Shown here one piece after another: positions 49,840 through 61,640 of a DNA stretch of 64,000 nucleotides. Position 1 is the first letter of the stretch. Each line of letters begins with the position of its first letter. The DNA lies in NCBI GenBank assembly GCA_933228675.1, contig OW121741.1, positions 18,713,510-18,777,509 on the forward strand, given 5' to 3'. Position numbers and translations under genes: made by a program. The notes beneath the pieces were generated by a model. The model did no database searches. It was not told the DNA's origin and was given only the letters and a program-made list of their open reading frames with translations. Origin of the DNA: Stomorhina lunata. Taxonomy: Eukaryota; Arthropoda; Insecta; Diptera; Rhiniidae.

Positions 49840-51770
49840 CAGGGTTAATTTCTAAAAAAATATGACATGCTTTTAGAAATCTACGCATATTCCAAACATT
49901 TAAGTAGTTCTTATTCAGTTTAAAATTGGAACCATTTTGAGCCCATGGGTACGCAAGGGTTAATTTCTATAAAAATGTAATTAAAGGCTTCTTTAAACTA
50001 TACGATTTTTTTGAATTTTCATTAAAATATCACAATAAAAACATGTTATTCTAGTACCTCTTTTGAAAAAATTAAATTTTTTAATAATTTTACTTTTGAC
50101 CCTGGTAAAAAATGGGTTAATGCCATCCGATTTCAACCAAATTTCTTATATTTCTAACCATTGAAGCAATAAAAATTTCAGTTCTGGTTAATAAATTGCT
50201 AATATATAACAATTCATGTGCTTTTTTATAACTTTCAGTTTAAAACTGGAACCATTTTGAGTGGGTACGTAAGGGTTAATTTGTATAAAAATGTAATTAA
50301 AGTTTTTTTTTTTAATTTTCATTGAAATATAACAATAAAAACATGTTATTTCTAGTAATTAAAAAAATGTAATATTGAAAAAAGTTATATTTTGCCCTGG
50401 TAATAAAAGGGTTAATGACATCAGATTTCCACTAAATGTCTAATATATATTTTTACCCAGAAAACAGATTATACAACAATTCGTGTTATAAAAAGTTATA
50501 AAAATAACATTCAATTTTGAACTGGAACCATTTTGAGTGGGTACGCAAGGGTTAATATGAATAAAAATTTAATTAAAGGCTTCTTTGAATAATACGATTT
50601 TTTGAATTTTCATTGAAATATAACAATAAAAACATGTAATTTCTAGTACCTTTTTTAAAAAGATAATATTTTAAAAACTTTATTTTTGACCCTGGTAATA
50701 AATGGGTTAATGACATCCGATTTCAATCAAATTGCATATACCCATTAAAGAAATAATAATTTCAGTTCTGCTTTTAAAAATATATAACAATTCACGTGCT
50801 TTTTTATAACGTTTAATACTGAAACTATTTTGAGTCCGTGGGTACGCAAGGGTTAATTTGTATAAAAATGTAATAAAAGGCTTCTTTAAACGATACGATT
50901 TTTTGAATTTTCAATGAAATATAACAATAAAAGTATGTAATTTCTAGTACCTTTTTTGACAAAATTTAATATTTTAAAAATTTTACTTTTGACCCTGGTA
51001 ATAAAAGGGTTAAAGACATTCGATTTCAAATAAATCCCTAATATATATTTGTACTAATTAAAGCAATAAAAGTTTCAGTTCTGTTTAAGAAAACTGCTAA
51101 TATATAAAAATTCACATGCTTTTTTATAACGTTTAAAACTGGAACTATTTTGAGCCCAAAGGTACGCAAGGGTTAATTTGTATAAAAATGTTATTAAAGG
51201 CTTCGTTGAATAATAAGATTTTTTGAATATTCATTGAAATTTAACAATAAAAACATGTTATTGCTAGTACCTTTTTTTGAAAAAAAATATATTTAAAAAA
51301 TGTTTACCTTTGACCCTGGTAATAAAAGGGTTAATGACATTAGATTTCAACTAAATCTCTTATATATGTACCCATTGAAGCAATACTAATTTCAGTTCTA
51401 CTTATAAAAACTGCTAATATATAACAATTTATGTGCTTTTTTATAACTTTCAGTTTAAATATAGAAATTTTTGAGTTCATGGGTACGCAAGGGTTAATTT
51501 CTATAAAAATGTAATTAAAGGTTTATTTAAACCAAACGATTTTCAATTTCAATGAAATATTAAAACATGTAAATTCTAGTACCTTTTTTTAAATAAAATT
51601 TAATATTTTAAAAATTTTACTGTTGACCCTGGTAATAAAAGGGTTAAAGGCATTCGATTTTAACAAAATTTCTGAGAGATATTTTTAACCATTAAAGCAA
51701 TAATAATTTCAGTTCTGCTTATAAAAACTGCTTATATAGAACAATTCACATGCTTTTTTCATAACTTTGT
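49840..51770. repeat. Tandem repeat of about 275-320 bp (family F)
   Basis: Six copies. Each contains GGGTACGCAAGGGTTAAT (near 49946, 50263, 50539, 50840, 51161 and 51480), about 170 bases later GACCCTGGTAATAAAAGGGT, then a GCAATAATAATTTCAGTTCT-like phrase and ATATATAACAATTCA. The copies are roughly equally diverged. Non-coding. Confidence 0.9.
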
Positions 51771-52615
51771 TAAAAATTGGGGTTTTTGTCGAAATTCTTT
51801 GATTTTAAGTCGTAAATACGGCTAAGCCTTTAGAGATATCGATCTAATTCTTTTTTCATGGTAATCTGCAGGGTGTTTTAACTAACATTCTGGAACTTTT
51901 TTTTTACTTCTTTCGAATTCGTTTAACAAACTATTGAAAAAATCAAAAAATGAGTTTTGAAAACGGTATGAAAAAATGTAGTTTTTTTCGTTCTATGCAA
52001 AAGTGACTTAACGTTAGTCCATTGTAATAAAAATTTGTATCTATGGATATCTCGAGGTCTCAAAAAAGTGAAACTGGTCAAACTTCTTAAAATTCTTTAT
52101 AAATAATAAATTTTTGTAATGCCTAAGCTCAGGCGAGTCTTCAAGGGGATAGAATATTTTGAAAAACCCTTAATAATTACAAAAGTTTTTAATTGATTTT
52201 AAGGTTATATATCTCGTTGAAAAGTTTTCAGTACCATGCTGTTAAAGACATTTTCGGAAATGTATTCTTAGTAGAATAATTAAAAAAAAATCTGAAGAAA
52301 CCCCTAGTTTTTCCCATATAACTGGCATGTCCAAACTTAAACTTTCCCGAAATCCGATCTGAATGAAACTTTGTATTTGGATTGTTGGGATCAAATGTTA
52401 AAAAATAGGGGTACGTCTTTCTGTAAAATAACTTTAAATTTGTTGGGACACTCTTATGTATATGTTTTATTTGTTTTCCAGTTTGACACATTGACAACAC
52501 TAAGAACGCTAATGCATTAGTTGGAGAAGTTTTACATAGCCTAATACTGAATAACCAGTGGCTAGCTGAGTTATGAGGTGAACCGCCGCTTTTTTGAAAA
52601 TCATTTTTTTTTAAG
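51771..52615. other. AT-rich intergenic DNA
   Basis: Nothing recognised. The minus-strand frame 52228-52500 has no family resemblance and is treated as chance. Confidence 0.55.
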
Positions 52616-52693
52616 TTGGTCTGGCCTGGGATTGAACTTGGGACCTCGGTATGCTAGGCGGATGACTAACCTGCTATACCACTGCAGCTCACC
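52616..52693 (-). repeat. tRNA-Ala-like sequence, probable SINE head or tRNA pseudogene
   Basis: On the minus strand an A-box-like GGTATAGCAGG (52670-52680) and a B-box-like AGTTCAATCC (52629-52638) are correctly spaced. A CTAGCAT loop would give an AGC (Ala) anticodon. The acceptor and anticodon stems do not pair properly, so this is not a working tRNA gene. Confidence 0.5.
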
Positions 52694-53099
52694 TACATAT
52701 ATATATTGAGAAAATACACCTGCTTATTCCGAACTAAAGTCGAAGAGCATTGCTTTAAGAGTAAAGCAATATCGAATCTTAACATCTACTTCTTTGGAGT
52801 CATAATGCGTTTTCCCCGAGTATCAAAAAGATTGACCCCTAATGGATTTTTTTTTTAAAGAGAAGTAACACTCGGGCAAATGCAGCCATACAATTGTATA
52901 TAGCGTGCATACGAATTGGATTATCTTTTTTGGAAAGGGGATACTGAAGAGGTGAAAGGTGGTGAAAAGGAGAGATAAAGCTTTATATTATTGAATACTG
53001 TAAGTGCACGTCATGTCTATTTGCTTAAAGTTTAATAATAATAAAATAATTTAAATAGAAATTGATATTGCCGCGACCAGGGCACGAACTCAGTAATAG
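52694..53099. other. Intergenic DNA with small hairpin
   Basis: No gene. A perfect 9-bp stem with 4-base loop lies at 52749-52770 (ATTGCTTTA...TAAAGCAAT). Confidence 0.5.
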
Positions 53100-54460
53100 A
53101 CATTTATTATTACAGAAATTGATTTTGCCTTAGGTTAGGTTAGGTTGAAAAGGTGATGCCAGGAGAGTGGCATCTACACTCGGAGACCTTCTGGTCCATT
53201 GTGATCCTTTCAGAAAGTAAATAAATGATAGCGGAAAGAGAAAGAGAGGAAAGAGTAAAGGGAGTAGTTCTAGAAAGTGTTAATGATAGAGAAGGAAAAT
53301 CGAATAGAAGAGAAGTGTTGACCAAAAAACGCTACCCTAGGGGGAAGAGCTCCGTCAACTAAGCCATCTGAGTCCCAAAATAAAACCTACAACATCAGTC
53401 AGTTTGCACTGCAGTTTGTCTCCCAGTTCCTCATGGAATCTATTGCCTAGAAATTTAAGTCTTTGGTTTTGGAGCATAGGACAGTGACAGAGGATGTGCT
53501 CGACCGTTTCGGACGAGTCCGCGTCTAAGCATAGTCTGCAGATGTCCTGAATTGTTCCATCCCATCTACTACGTCTGGAATTCAGTGCGCAGTGTCCAGT
53601 TAGAACACCTATGCATTTCCTAAGACTGGTTCTGCTAAGACCTAGCAGGAGCTTGGTCTTTCGTGATCTAAGTTGGGCCATAAGGTTCTAGATATCGTGC
53701 AAGTGTCCAAGTTATGCCAGTTCTTAGCTGTTTCCTCACCGATCCAAGACTTGATACCCATAAAAAGGTGACATATAGGTGGAGCTATCTCTGTCACCGG
53801 GAGTATCAGGTCCTGACTCGAGCCAAGTTTTGCGATTTCGTCAGCAATTTCGTTGCCTTCGATATCGCAATGACCAGAAACCCAGCAAAGTCTTACCCTA
53901 TAAGTATCAGCTAGGCTGATTATAGCTGATCTACATAACTTGACTAGTTTTGAGGTAATGCTACATCCTTCTAGGGCTTTAAGAGCCGTCTGACTATCAA
54001 CGTAGATTGTCACCTCACTATCCACAGGAATATTGTGTGAGATAAGTTCGGTGGCTTTCAGAATGGCGAAGATTTCTGCTTAAAAGACACTAAACTCATC
54101 TCTAAGCCTGTAGCATTCCCTAATATTCTGGTTTCTTAAGAAAACACCAGCGCCAGTGCCGATTTCCATTTTAGAACCATCTGTGAAGATCGAGTTCCCC
54201 TCAAAGAGCGATTGACGATTATCCCTGCTGGTTCTATCAGGAATAACGACCTCTGGTACAGAACTGAACACCAGTTCCTTGACTAGATAGTCAGATGCAG
54301 TAGAACCTGACTGAAAGCAAGGAACATTCGTTCGGTTCAGTATAATGGTATGTCCTGTCTGCCTGTGCCTAAGTATGCCTGACTCATGCAGCCTTAGCAG
54401 ACATCTGGCTGCTGTTCCCTTTTTGAAAAGATCTAAAGGGAATAGAGACAGCATCACGTC
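53100..54460 (-). pseudogene. LINE relic, 3' end with RNase H domain
   Basis: This is the C-terminal part of a LINE ORF2 on the minus strand. FTDGSKMEIGTGAG (about 54180), YVDSQTALKALEG (about 54000) and VSGHCDIEGNEIAD (about 53870) are RNase H motifs. The end carries a CRLC...H...C zinc-like cluster (about 53500-53545). An in-frame TAA near 54080 and a frameshift in 53642-53681 break the gene, and no reverse transcriptase remains upstream: a typical 5'-truncated dead copy. 53100-53354 is its 3' UTR, with CCTAACCTAACCTAA at the tail. RNase H limits the source to I/LOA/R1-type clades. Confidence 0.85.
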
Positions 54461-54464
54461 TTTG

Positions 54465-54545
54465 CCTTGACCAAGGCTTAAACTCAGGCTGAATATGATA
54501 TGTAATGCTTAGTAGTCGACCTTGTAACCAACTAAGCCAGAGAAC
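54465..54545 (-). repeat. tRNA-like sequence, possible SINE
   Basis: The minus strand has an A-box-like TGGCTTAGTTGG (54528-54539) and a B-box-like GAGTTTAAGCC (54475-54485) at tRNA spacing, next to the LINE relic. Stems do not pair well. Confidence 0.35.
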
Positions 54546-54627
54546 CCTTAAGATTATATTCTTTATTATAATTGGAAAACTATGATTTCACTGCTTCTGA
54601 ACATCTTTGTATCATAGATTCTAAAGA

Positions 54628-54760
54628 CAAATGTGGGGTTTATATAACTCAAGCGGCTGACGATTGAGTGAAATTTAAATGTGTTTTGTTATTGTAACAA
54701 AAACAAAATACATGTAAATTTCACTCAATCGTCAGCCGCTTGAGTTATAAAACTCCACAA
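54628..54760. repeat. Near-perfect palindrome (foldback element or MITE)
   Basis: Two arms pair around a very short centre near 54693. The sequence from 54643 (TATAACTCAAGCGGCTGACG and on) is the exact reverse complement of that ending at 54749 for 34 bases. Inner and outer parts pair with a few mismatches. No coding potential. Confidence 0.85.
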
Positions 54761-55529
54761 AAGTGTTTTTGCAGAGCTAACTTGAATTCCAGTAAAACGA
54801 GACTGTATTTTTTTGTTGAGATCTCATTGTTAAAAATTGTGTTCCCCGATTTATCTAATAGTCATAATTATAATTCGGCGCTTAAAGTAAAAACTAGGGC
54901 ATAATCTGTTTGATTTTATAATGAATTGGAGCAATTAAATGGATTTAAATCAGCTGTTTCCATTACAGCATCAGAACTTTTTTTTGAAAGTAATTGAACA
55001 TCAAAACAGCTATAATTTAACTTAATTATCCTTTCCTTCTTAAAAAGCTTTTATCGGTTTACAGAAGTTTATTTGGTTTATAATAAATATATAAACCAAT
55101 ACTTTTTTCTAACTATTATAATAACTACACAATTAGCTTTTTTGGCCTAAAAGCTTTGGTGAAATGCTTTCATTTGAAAGAGTTTCTTCACCAAGCTTTT
55201 TTATCGAGTGGAAATGATTTATGGATGAAGAAGAGTAAAATATGTCTTGTTTGGATAAGGAAAGCTTTTTTTAGATTGCTTATTCGTTTCGCCTTAAGCT
55301 TTGCTATTAAAAGCTTTTGTCGTTTAAAATGTAGAGCTTAAAGTTAGGGATGTTTAATGATACTTTATAGATGTTTTAAAGAAGATTAGATAAAGTGTTA
55401 GAGTTAGTAGTTAGTTATGGAAAATGGCACTATATAACAAGCTCTATAGGTAAATACTTAGTCATGGTTAGAGTTGAAGAGTTAAGAGTAATCAAAAGCT
55501 TTTTTTTCATTTATATAATTTAACTAAAT
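54761..55529 (-). other. Probable 3' UTR/flank of the MYND gene
   Basis: AT-rich; a minus-strand AATAAA lies at 55066-55071, about 460 bases beyond the extension stop. The open frame 55156-55341 on the + strand is not convincing. Confidence 0.4.
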
Positions 55530-55676
55530 TTACATACGTGTACTACCCAAATTAAAACCCTCCACGGCCGAGACACTGGTTACAGGTGACACCATTTGGG
55601 GTGAGGGAGAATTTCTACTTTTACTACTGGAATTTGAGCTGGATTTCCGGTGACCCCTACGTGTAGAAGATTTTAA
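55530..55676 (-). CDS. In-frame extension after the TGA stop of the MYND gene (readthrough candidate)
   Basis: Immediately after TGA (55677-55679) the same frame runs 48 codons to TAA (55530-55532). It is Ser/Arg-rich at first and ends with a less biased stretch, VEGFNLGSTRM. The local base composition is that of coding DNA, falling to AT-rich right after the second stop. Alternatives: a nonsense change or base error turning a sense codon into TGA, in which case the true protein simply ends at 55530. Confidence 0.6.
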   Translation of the reverse strand, partial: LKSSTRRGHRKSSSNSSSKSRNSPSPQMVSPVTSVSAVEGFNLGSTRM

Positions 55677-57172
55677 TCAACTTGCAATTGTGGCCGTGCG
55701 AGTCAACAGTTCATCATCGTCCAACTGTGCCAGGGCCGCCGTAGAGCCCACATCAATACTCGTCACACGATTACCCCCATCAGCTATGGAGGGTAGTTTA
55801 ATGATTTCCGTTTCAGACTGTACGGGCATTATAATGCAAACGAAATTTTGGCCAGTATGAGAATCACGAGGATGTAAGGTGACAGGATTAAATTTATCAG
55901 TTTGACCCTCGGTGTAGGTTTGAAGGCGTTGAAATATTTCCGGATAATGTTTGCGCAAGATGACACCACGTCGGGAGAGTATATCTAGAATATTGGAGAG
56001 TACCAATTCACGCTGGGTAGTGGAGTTGCGCAGTTGAGGATTAAAGGTGAGTATTAGAACCTCGGTGGTGGGTTCTGGTACAGCCACCACAGTCACGGGT
56101 TGGGGTAAAGGTTGTTGCTGCTGCTCTAGCTCGGCTAAGACAGTTTTGCATAACTTCAATTTGGCACAACGTGAAACAAGTTGACGTTCCCAACGCACGG
56201 GAGCCTGACCCATGCCAGGAGCCTCCGAGACCACACATACAGCCACATAGACCAGCATTTTAGAATCAGGACGATATTCAGTGCTTAACTTCAACAATTC
56301 TGAATAGAGTTCCAAGCCCATTTCTGCGGGCATTAAATCGGGCCAGCGTACATATGAAGCCTCACCCATACACTGAAAACCATTTTTAATGAAACCCTCA
56401 GCCGATTCCGGAGAACGAAATAGAATCCTCACCACCCCACGACCCTGCGATAGAAAACCTTTGCGTGCCAAAAGACTCAAATGACGCAAAGAATCGCAAT
56501 CATCCTTGCAGGAGGCTAACACTTGGCGGCACAGATTTGAGACACGGGAGTGCAGACACGCTTTACGATGTTTCTCCCAATGGGCTCGGCGACATTCACG
56601 CGAACAATATAAATAGGTACAATTGTGGCATGACTTGTAATACTTTTTGGCGTCGGTGGGCGTGGCAGTGCGATCGCACTTGTTATTGCGGCACTTGATC
56701 TGCAGCTCACCAGAGGCGCTGGCCGTTCGATTATTCGACTCTGAGGAGTCACCGAGCGATACACGCCGGGGAGGCAGGAACGTGGTCGCTCCTGCAACAC
56801 CTGCATGGCCATTTGCCGTCGTACTGGTGTGGGTGACGGTGGTGATTGTATCGCTTGCATACGTTTTGGCATTTGTAGCATAATGTTGGGATTTTTGCTC
56901 GAATTGCTGTTGCTGGTGTTCCTGGTGTTGCAGCTGCTGCTGTTGCTGTTGTTTCTGTTTGGTTGCCGCATCTCCTTCACTGCGTCGACGCAAACGTTGT
57001 TGTTCCTCTTTGGATATGACTAGAAGATTTTCTTTTTGTTGTTGTTGTTGTTGTTGATTTTGTTGGTGTTGTAGCTGCTGTAAGGGTTGTGGCTTTTGGG
57101 GCATATGATGCTGTTGCTGCTGCTGGAGATGTTTGTTAGATGACTCTTGTGACTCACTAACTAAAACGCCTC
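55677..57172 (-). CDS. MYND zinc-finger protein, AJM1-like, last annotated exon
   Basis: This exon starts after an AAAAAATTAG acceptor; the open frame upstream to 57218 is intron. About 498 residues: Gln/His-rich region, then a MYND-like zinc module (176-221 in the open frame: C-x4-C...CHNC...CSREC...H-x3-C), then a globular region of about 290 residues with phrases such as LSQGRGVVRILFRSPE, YVRWPDLMPAEMGLELYSEL and WERQLVSRCAKLKL. From memory this MYND plus alpha/beta layout resembles the C-terminus of the apical-junction protein AJM1/ajm-1; I am not certain. It would act as a protein-interaction factor, possibly at epithelial junctions. It joins in phase to 62738-62848. The gene's 5' part lies beyond the window. 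The frame continues past TGA (see 55530-55676). Confidence 0.85.
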
Positions 57173-59084
57173 CTAATTTTTTTGTTAATTGAAATTTAAA
57201 GAAACGCAAAAAACACAAAATTTTTATGTTAAAATTTTATTTCTCTGTTTGAAAATTTGTATATAACATTTAATCTACACAACATCAAGCATTCCCTTGT
57301 TCTAAAAAAATTGTTATGTTTGTTTGTTAGTTTTTTGTTTATGTATTTCTATATAAAAAAAATCTGTTTTTCAATATTTTAATATTTAGCATGCTTAAAC
57401 TTGTTTAAAATAAACTTAATTTGAATGAAAATTAACGCGTTTTAAAAAATATATGTATTTTAGCTAAGTTTACAACCACTTGCTGTGTAGTTTTAGCTAA
57501 GACAAGCATAAGGAACAAAATGTTTTTTTATAATAATTTTTATTTTTATGAAATAACTAAAGTTTTTTTGCTTTATTTGTATTTATAAGATTTTTTTCTC
57601 AGTGTAATTTATGAACTTTTTTTTTGATTTAAATACTTATACCTTAATGAGATCTAATTTAGAAGAAATTTTATAAATGAAACTAATGATTTTAACTAAT
57701 ATCTAAATTAAGCTTAAATAAACTAAACTATAGAAATTGTTTAGTATATATTTACACATTATACACACAGAGAATTTTTGGGCATATCCTATTCAAAGTG
57801 AACATGGTCATTTTCAAATTAACATCGAAACATTCACTTTTGTTACTGAATCGTTGTAGCATTTAAGAAGATAGTTTTGTACTAGATTAAAGAAGATTTT
57901 GTACTAGATAAAGAAGATTTGAATCGAAGCTGTCTTGCAAAACATAAAGCCGTATCGGTATTATAAAAGTAATTTATCCGGGCAAAGGCTCTACAATATA
58001 AAGATATTATAGGCAAAAAACAATGAAAAACACATAAACGCACAAACAAACATACATTTCATGAGCATGTGTGTGTGTCTTAGCTTTCTCTCATTGGATA
58101 ATCGTCTTCATTAGTAGTTTTCGAATTAGAATAAAAGTGGTCTACTATATTTTTTATGGGACTTATCGAGTCTTTGCTCCGGCTGTTGATTCTCATTTTG
58201 TTATTTTTCTCTGTGTATTTTGCGGGAAGTAGTCGAGGTTTTTATCTTCTTCATACATTATCTGAAACATTCTCATTACGATTGTTATGTATACCCTTCA
58301 CCAGCATAGGAGGAAAGGGTATTGTAAGATTGTGTTGGTGTATATAAGGCATAGGATACATTGATCTTAGAATAAACTTTAAGTACACCAATAGAGTTAC
58401 TTCCTGAGTTGACTTAACGATGCACAGTGGGATGGTGGAAAAATAGAATGCAAATAAGTCCATAACTTTCAAATGTTAGGGCTGATTTTATGTGCATATA
58501 GCAGAAGTGTTGGGGATCTTAAGTTTTGAACCTGGAAAGCCTAAATTTTACTAGGGCGGCACAATCTGCACCCAAATTAGGGCATCTTAGACTCATAAAT
58601 CACTTACAACGATATATAATTGATTTAAAGAATCATACTATATAACAAATACTTAGGTTAAGATCTACAAAAAACATTGCGATCCTATATATTCTATCCT
58701 AAAATTTTTAATTTTTGTCCCATACTGCACCGAATTTTTTTAATATCTGATCTATATATAAACCGATTTTCTTGATTTAAGTTTTTCTAAAAAAACGAAC
58801 ACAGTTTAAGTAAAACTTCGATACTATCGGATCTTATATAAGTGCTATTTCCGTTAAAACAAAACAAACAAGAATAGTAAGCCAAACCCGATTGTATGAT
58901 ACTCTACTCTACTGATATCAAACGCGTTCCAATAGTCACCAAAGAAAAATGTTTCCTTTCAATGCATAGAGACGTATATTTGTTAAATTTCATTATCATA
59001 CCAATATTTTCTTAAGATTTATACAAGTTAAGGATTATCCATTTCGTGGTTTCAAAAGTACAGGACTGAAATTCGACATCTGTA

Positions 59085-59700
59085 AAAAAACATACTACAA
59101 AGATGGTAAGATGGTGATTTTGCAACAGCTACATATCGTGCTTTAAGAGGAGATTACGGTTTACATAACCTAGCAACTACGCAAGCAATTGGCAAAATTG
59201 TGGAGAAATTTGAAGAGACTAGAGCGGTTACAAATATTGTAAGGCCTGTGCATCATCGCTGCTGTAGGTGAAAGTGTTGCCAAAGACCCGAATGTGTCGA
59301 TTCTGACAATTTGGAGCGTTATGGTGATATGATAACCGACTTTTTTTTACCTGCTATTGAAGGAAACTACTTGGAGAATATGTGGTTTCAACAAGATGGT
59401 GCCACATGCCACACAACTCGAGCGAAATGGCTTTATAGCGAGAGACATTTCCTGGCCGCGTAATTTCTCGTCATGGCGATATCAACAAGCCACCAAGATC
59501 ATGCGATTTGACACCATTCGACTTTTCTTGTGGGGCTACGCGAAAGATAAACCTTTAGCTCTTAAGCACTTAAAAACCAACATTCGTCAAGTTACGGCTA
59601 AAATACCGTAAGTGGTCGAAAATTACCTCAAAAAAATCAATGCTTGCAACATTTCGCGTGGTGGTCATTTAAATGATGTAGTGTTTGACACGTAATGTCA
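59085..59700 (+). pseudogene. Tc1/mariner-superfamily transposase relic, internally deleted
   Basis: N-terminal piece at about 59135-59265 (RGDYGLHN, IGKIVEKFEETRA) and catalytic piece at about 59310-59640 (QQDGATCHTTRA with the second Asp; LTP/DFFLWG-like region in shifted frames) are joined by a deletion that removes most of the middle. Several stops and frameshifts follow. The + strand orientation is opposite to the host MYND gene whose intron it occupies. Inactive. Confidence 0.75.
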
Positions 59701-60183
59701 ACGTTCAAACTTTATAATAAAAAACAAATATCATGAAAAAAATATTTTATATGGGTTTTATTTACATTCACTTTTGAAACTGCAAAATGGATAACGCGAT
59801 ATAATTAATATATTTCTGTTATTGGGTCCTATATGAGAACTAGGGTCAAATGTGGATCGATTTGGTCTGTTGGGTATACTTAACTTAATTTGGTTGATTT
59901 TTCTAACATAAATGTTATTTTATTAATGAAAAACGAAGTCGATTAAGTTGAAGCCGACATTTAACCGCAACCTCTGGCTAAATGTGTATGTTTTACGTTT
60001 ATATTTTTACCCGAACAAATCAGCTGATTCTGTTATAATTATATACTTCTATTCTACCCACGATTTCGAGAAATCTGTCGGCGGCTAAAAAACTCTGTGA
60101 AATAATTTACAAAAAATATGACGTTGGCTTCATTAAATCGACTTCGAATTTACTATTAAGGTTTTCCGATAGTGAGAAAAAAC

Positions 60184-60226
60184 TATCGATATTTTACAAA
60201 AAATAAAACTATCAGTACTATCGATA
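60184..60226. promoter_or_regulatory. Pair of TATCGATA (DRE-like) sites
   Basis: TATCGATA occurs at 60184-60191 and 60219-60226. This octamer is the known Drosophila DRE bound by DREF and BEAF. The pair lies inside the MYND-gene intron; function is inferred only from the motif, and the sites may belong to an old transposon. Confidence 0.35.
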
Positions 60227-61640
60227 GCTCTACTGGACCCCCATGCAAAGCTTGCAATCAAAGTACTGCTAGCAATTTTTTTTCATAGTGGAACCATTTC
60301 TATTGAAGATGGCTAAAATCGGTCTATTGTTTTTGGCATCTCAAATAGGTTTGGCTTCCTGGAATTGAGATTTTGGTCTCAAATTTCAGTATTAGGTGAA
60401 ATCAAAATTTTTCAAATGAAAAATACGAATTTTGAACCTCACTATTTTAGATTTTGATGAACTTTTGTATATACGTTCTTCTAGCTCATACAGTTTTCAT
60501 GCCCACCTTCCCCAGCATAGGCTTAGAGTTTTCTTGACCTAAAGTCAATGGAATTTGTTAAAGACTCGAATAATAAAACGAAGTGTACTAAGATGCAGCC
60601 TAAGTAACGCGCCTGCTTCTGGAATCATGCTTGTCACCTGTTCGCTGTACAAGAATAAAAGTGCTTAGATTCATTAAATAAATTAAATCCAGTGGCTAAT
60701 TATCTAGAATCTTTACAAAAACATTCGCATTTAAACTATGAAACTGTATTAAGTGATCCCTTCTCTGGATTTATTAGAGTAAATCAGAATCTTCTGAAAA
60801 TATGGATCTGCTAATTTTGTAGAACAGAGATGCAATTTCGATAACAATGACAGTCTCGCCGATCGAATCAGAATAAAATCTAGAGCCAATTTATGTACAT
60901 CTATCGATTTCTATTGAAACCTCTAAAAAAATACAAATATCCTACCAAATACGCCATAAATGCTAAAACATTTTAAGTTATGATATACCCTTCACCAATA
61001 GATTATAATATATTGTCATGAAATTTAAATTTATCCTCGCCATTGTGCATACTTAACTGCTTATAAATGCTCTTCATCATTTTCTAGAATGTTGGTGTTG
61101 TTCTGTTTCCGTCTATAAGCAGAGCAACATTTTTCTCTTAATGCTTTGCTGTAAAGAGCAGAGCAACAAGTCTTCTCTCTTTTATCTATAGGCGGAGCAA
61201 CTCTTTCTCTTTGTTTTATTGCTGTAAACTACAGATAAACCGTTTTCACAACGCATGGGTGATTGTGTTCTTGTTCATGTGAGAATGTGTTCTTATGCTT
61301 CTCTACTTCTTATATAAGGCTGATAACGGATATCGTGGCAGAGTTTTTATTGAGACGAGTTTGAGATCAGTAACACTGATAATATGTATTTGTAAAGCAA
61401 CATGTTTTTGTTTACAGTTTTGTGAAGTGTGTTTAATGTGAACTAACTCTAAAAGTTTAGAAGATAACTTTGTAAAACGATATAAAAGGTTTTTATTTTG
61501 TTTTTGGTTGTTTGCAAAAATAAATTCTTCCACTTTTTAAAGGTAAAACGTAACAATATGTACATCAAATATGTTTATAATTCGATTTCTTTTCTTCTGT
61601 TTCTTAACTTTTAGAATTTCATATAAGATTCCGTATGGCT

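Noticed and set aside
52228..52500. 90-codon minus-strand frame
   Set aside because: No family resemblance, no splice or promoter context, and located in decayed intergenic DNA.
52616..52693. Functional tRNA-Ala gene
   Set aside because: Promoter boxes are present but the acceptor and anticodon stems do not pair.
53125..53145. TTAGG repeated three times, like insect telomere repeat
   Set aside because: Flies have lost TTAGG telomeres, and on the minus strand this is the CCTAACCTAA tail of the LINE relic.
56465..57023. Several open frames on the + strand over the MYND exon
   Set aside because: They are shadows of the coding exon on the other strand.
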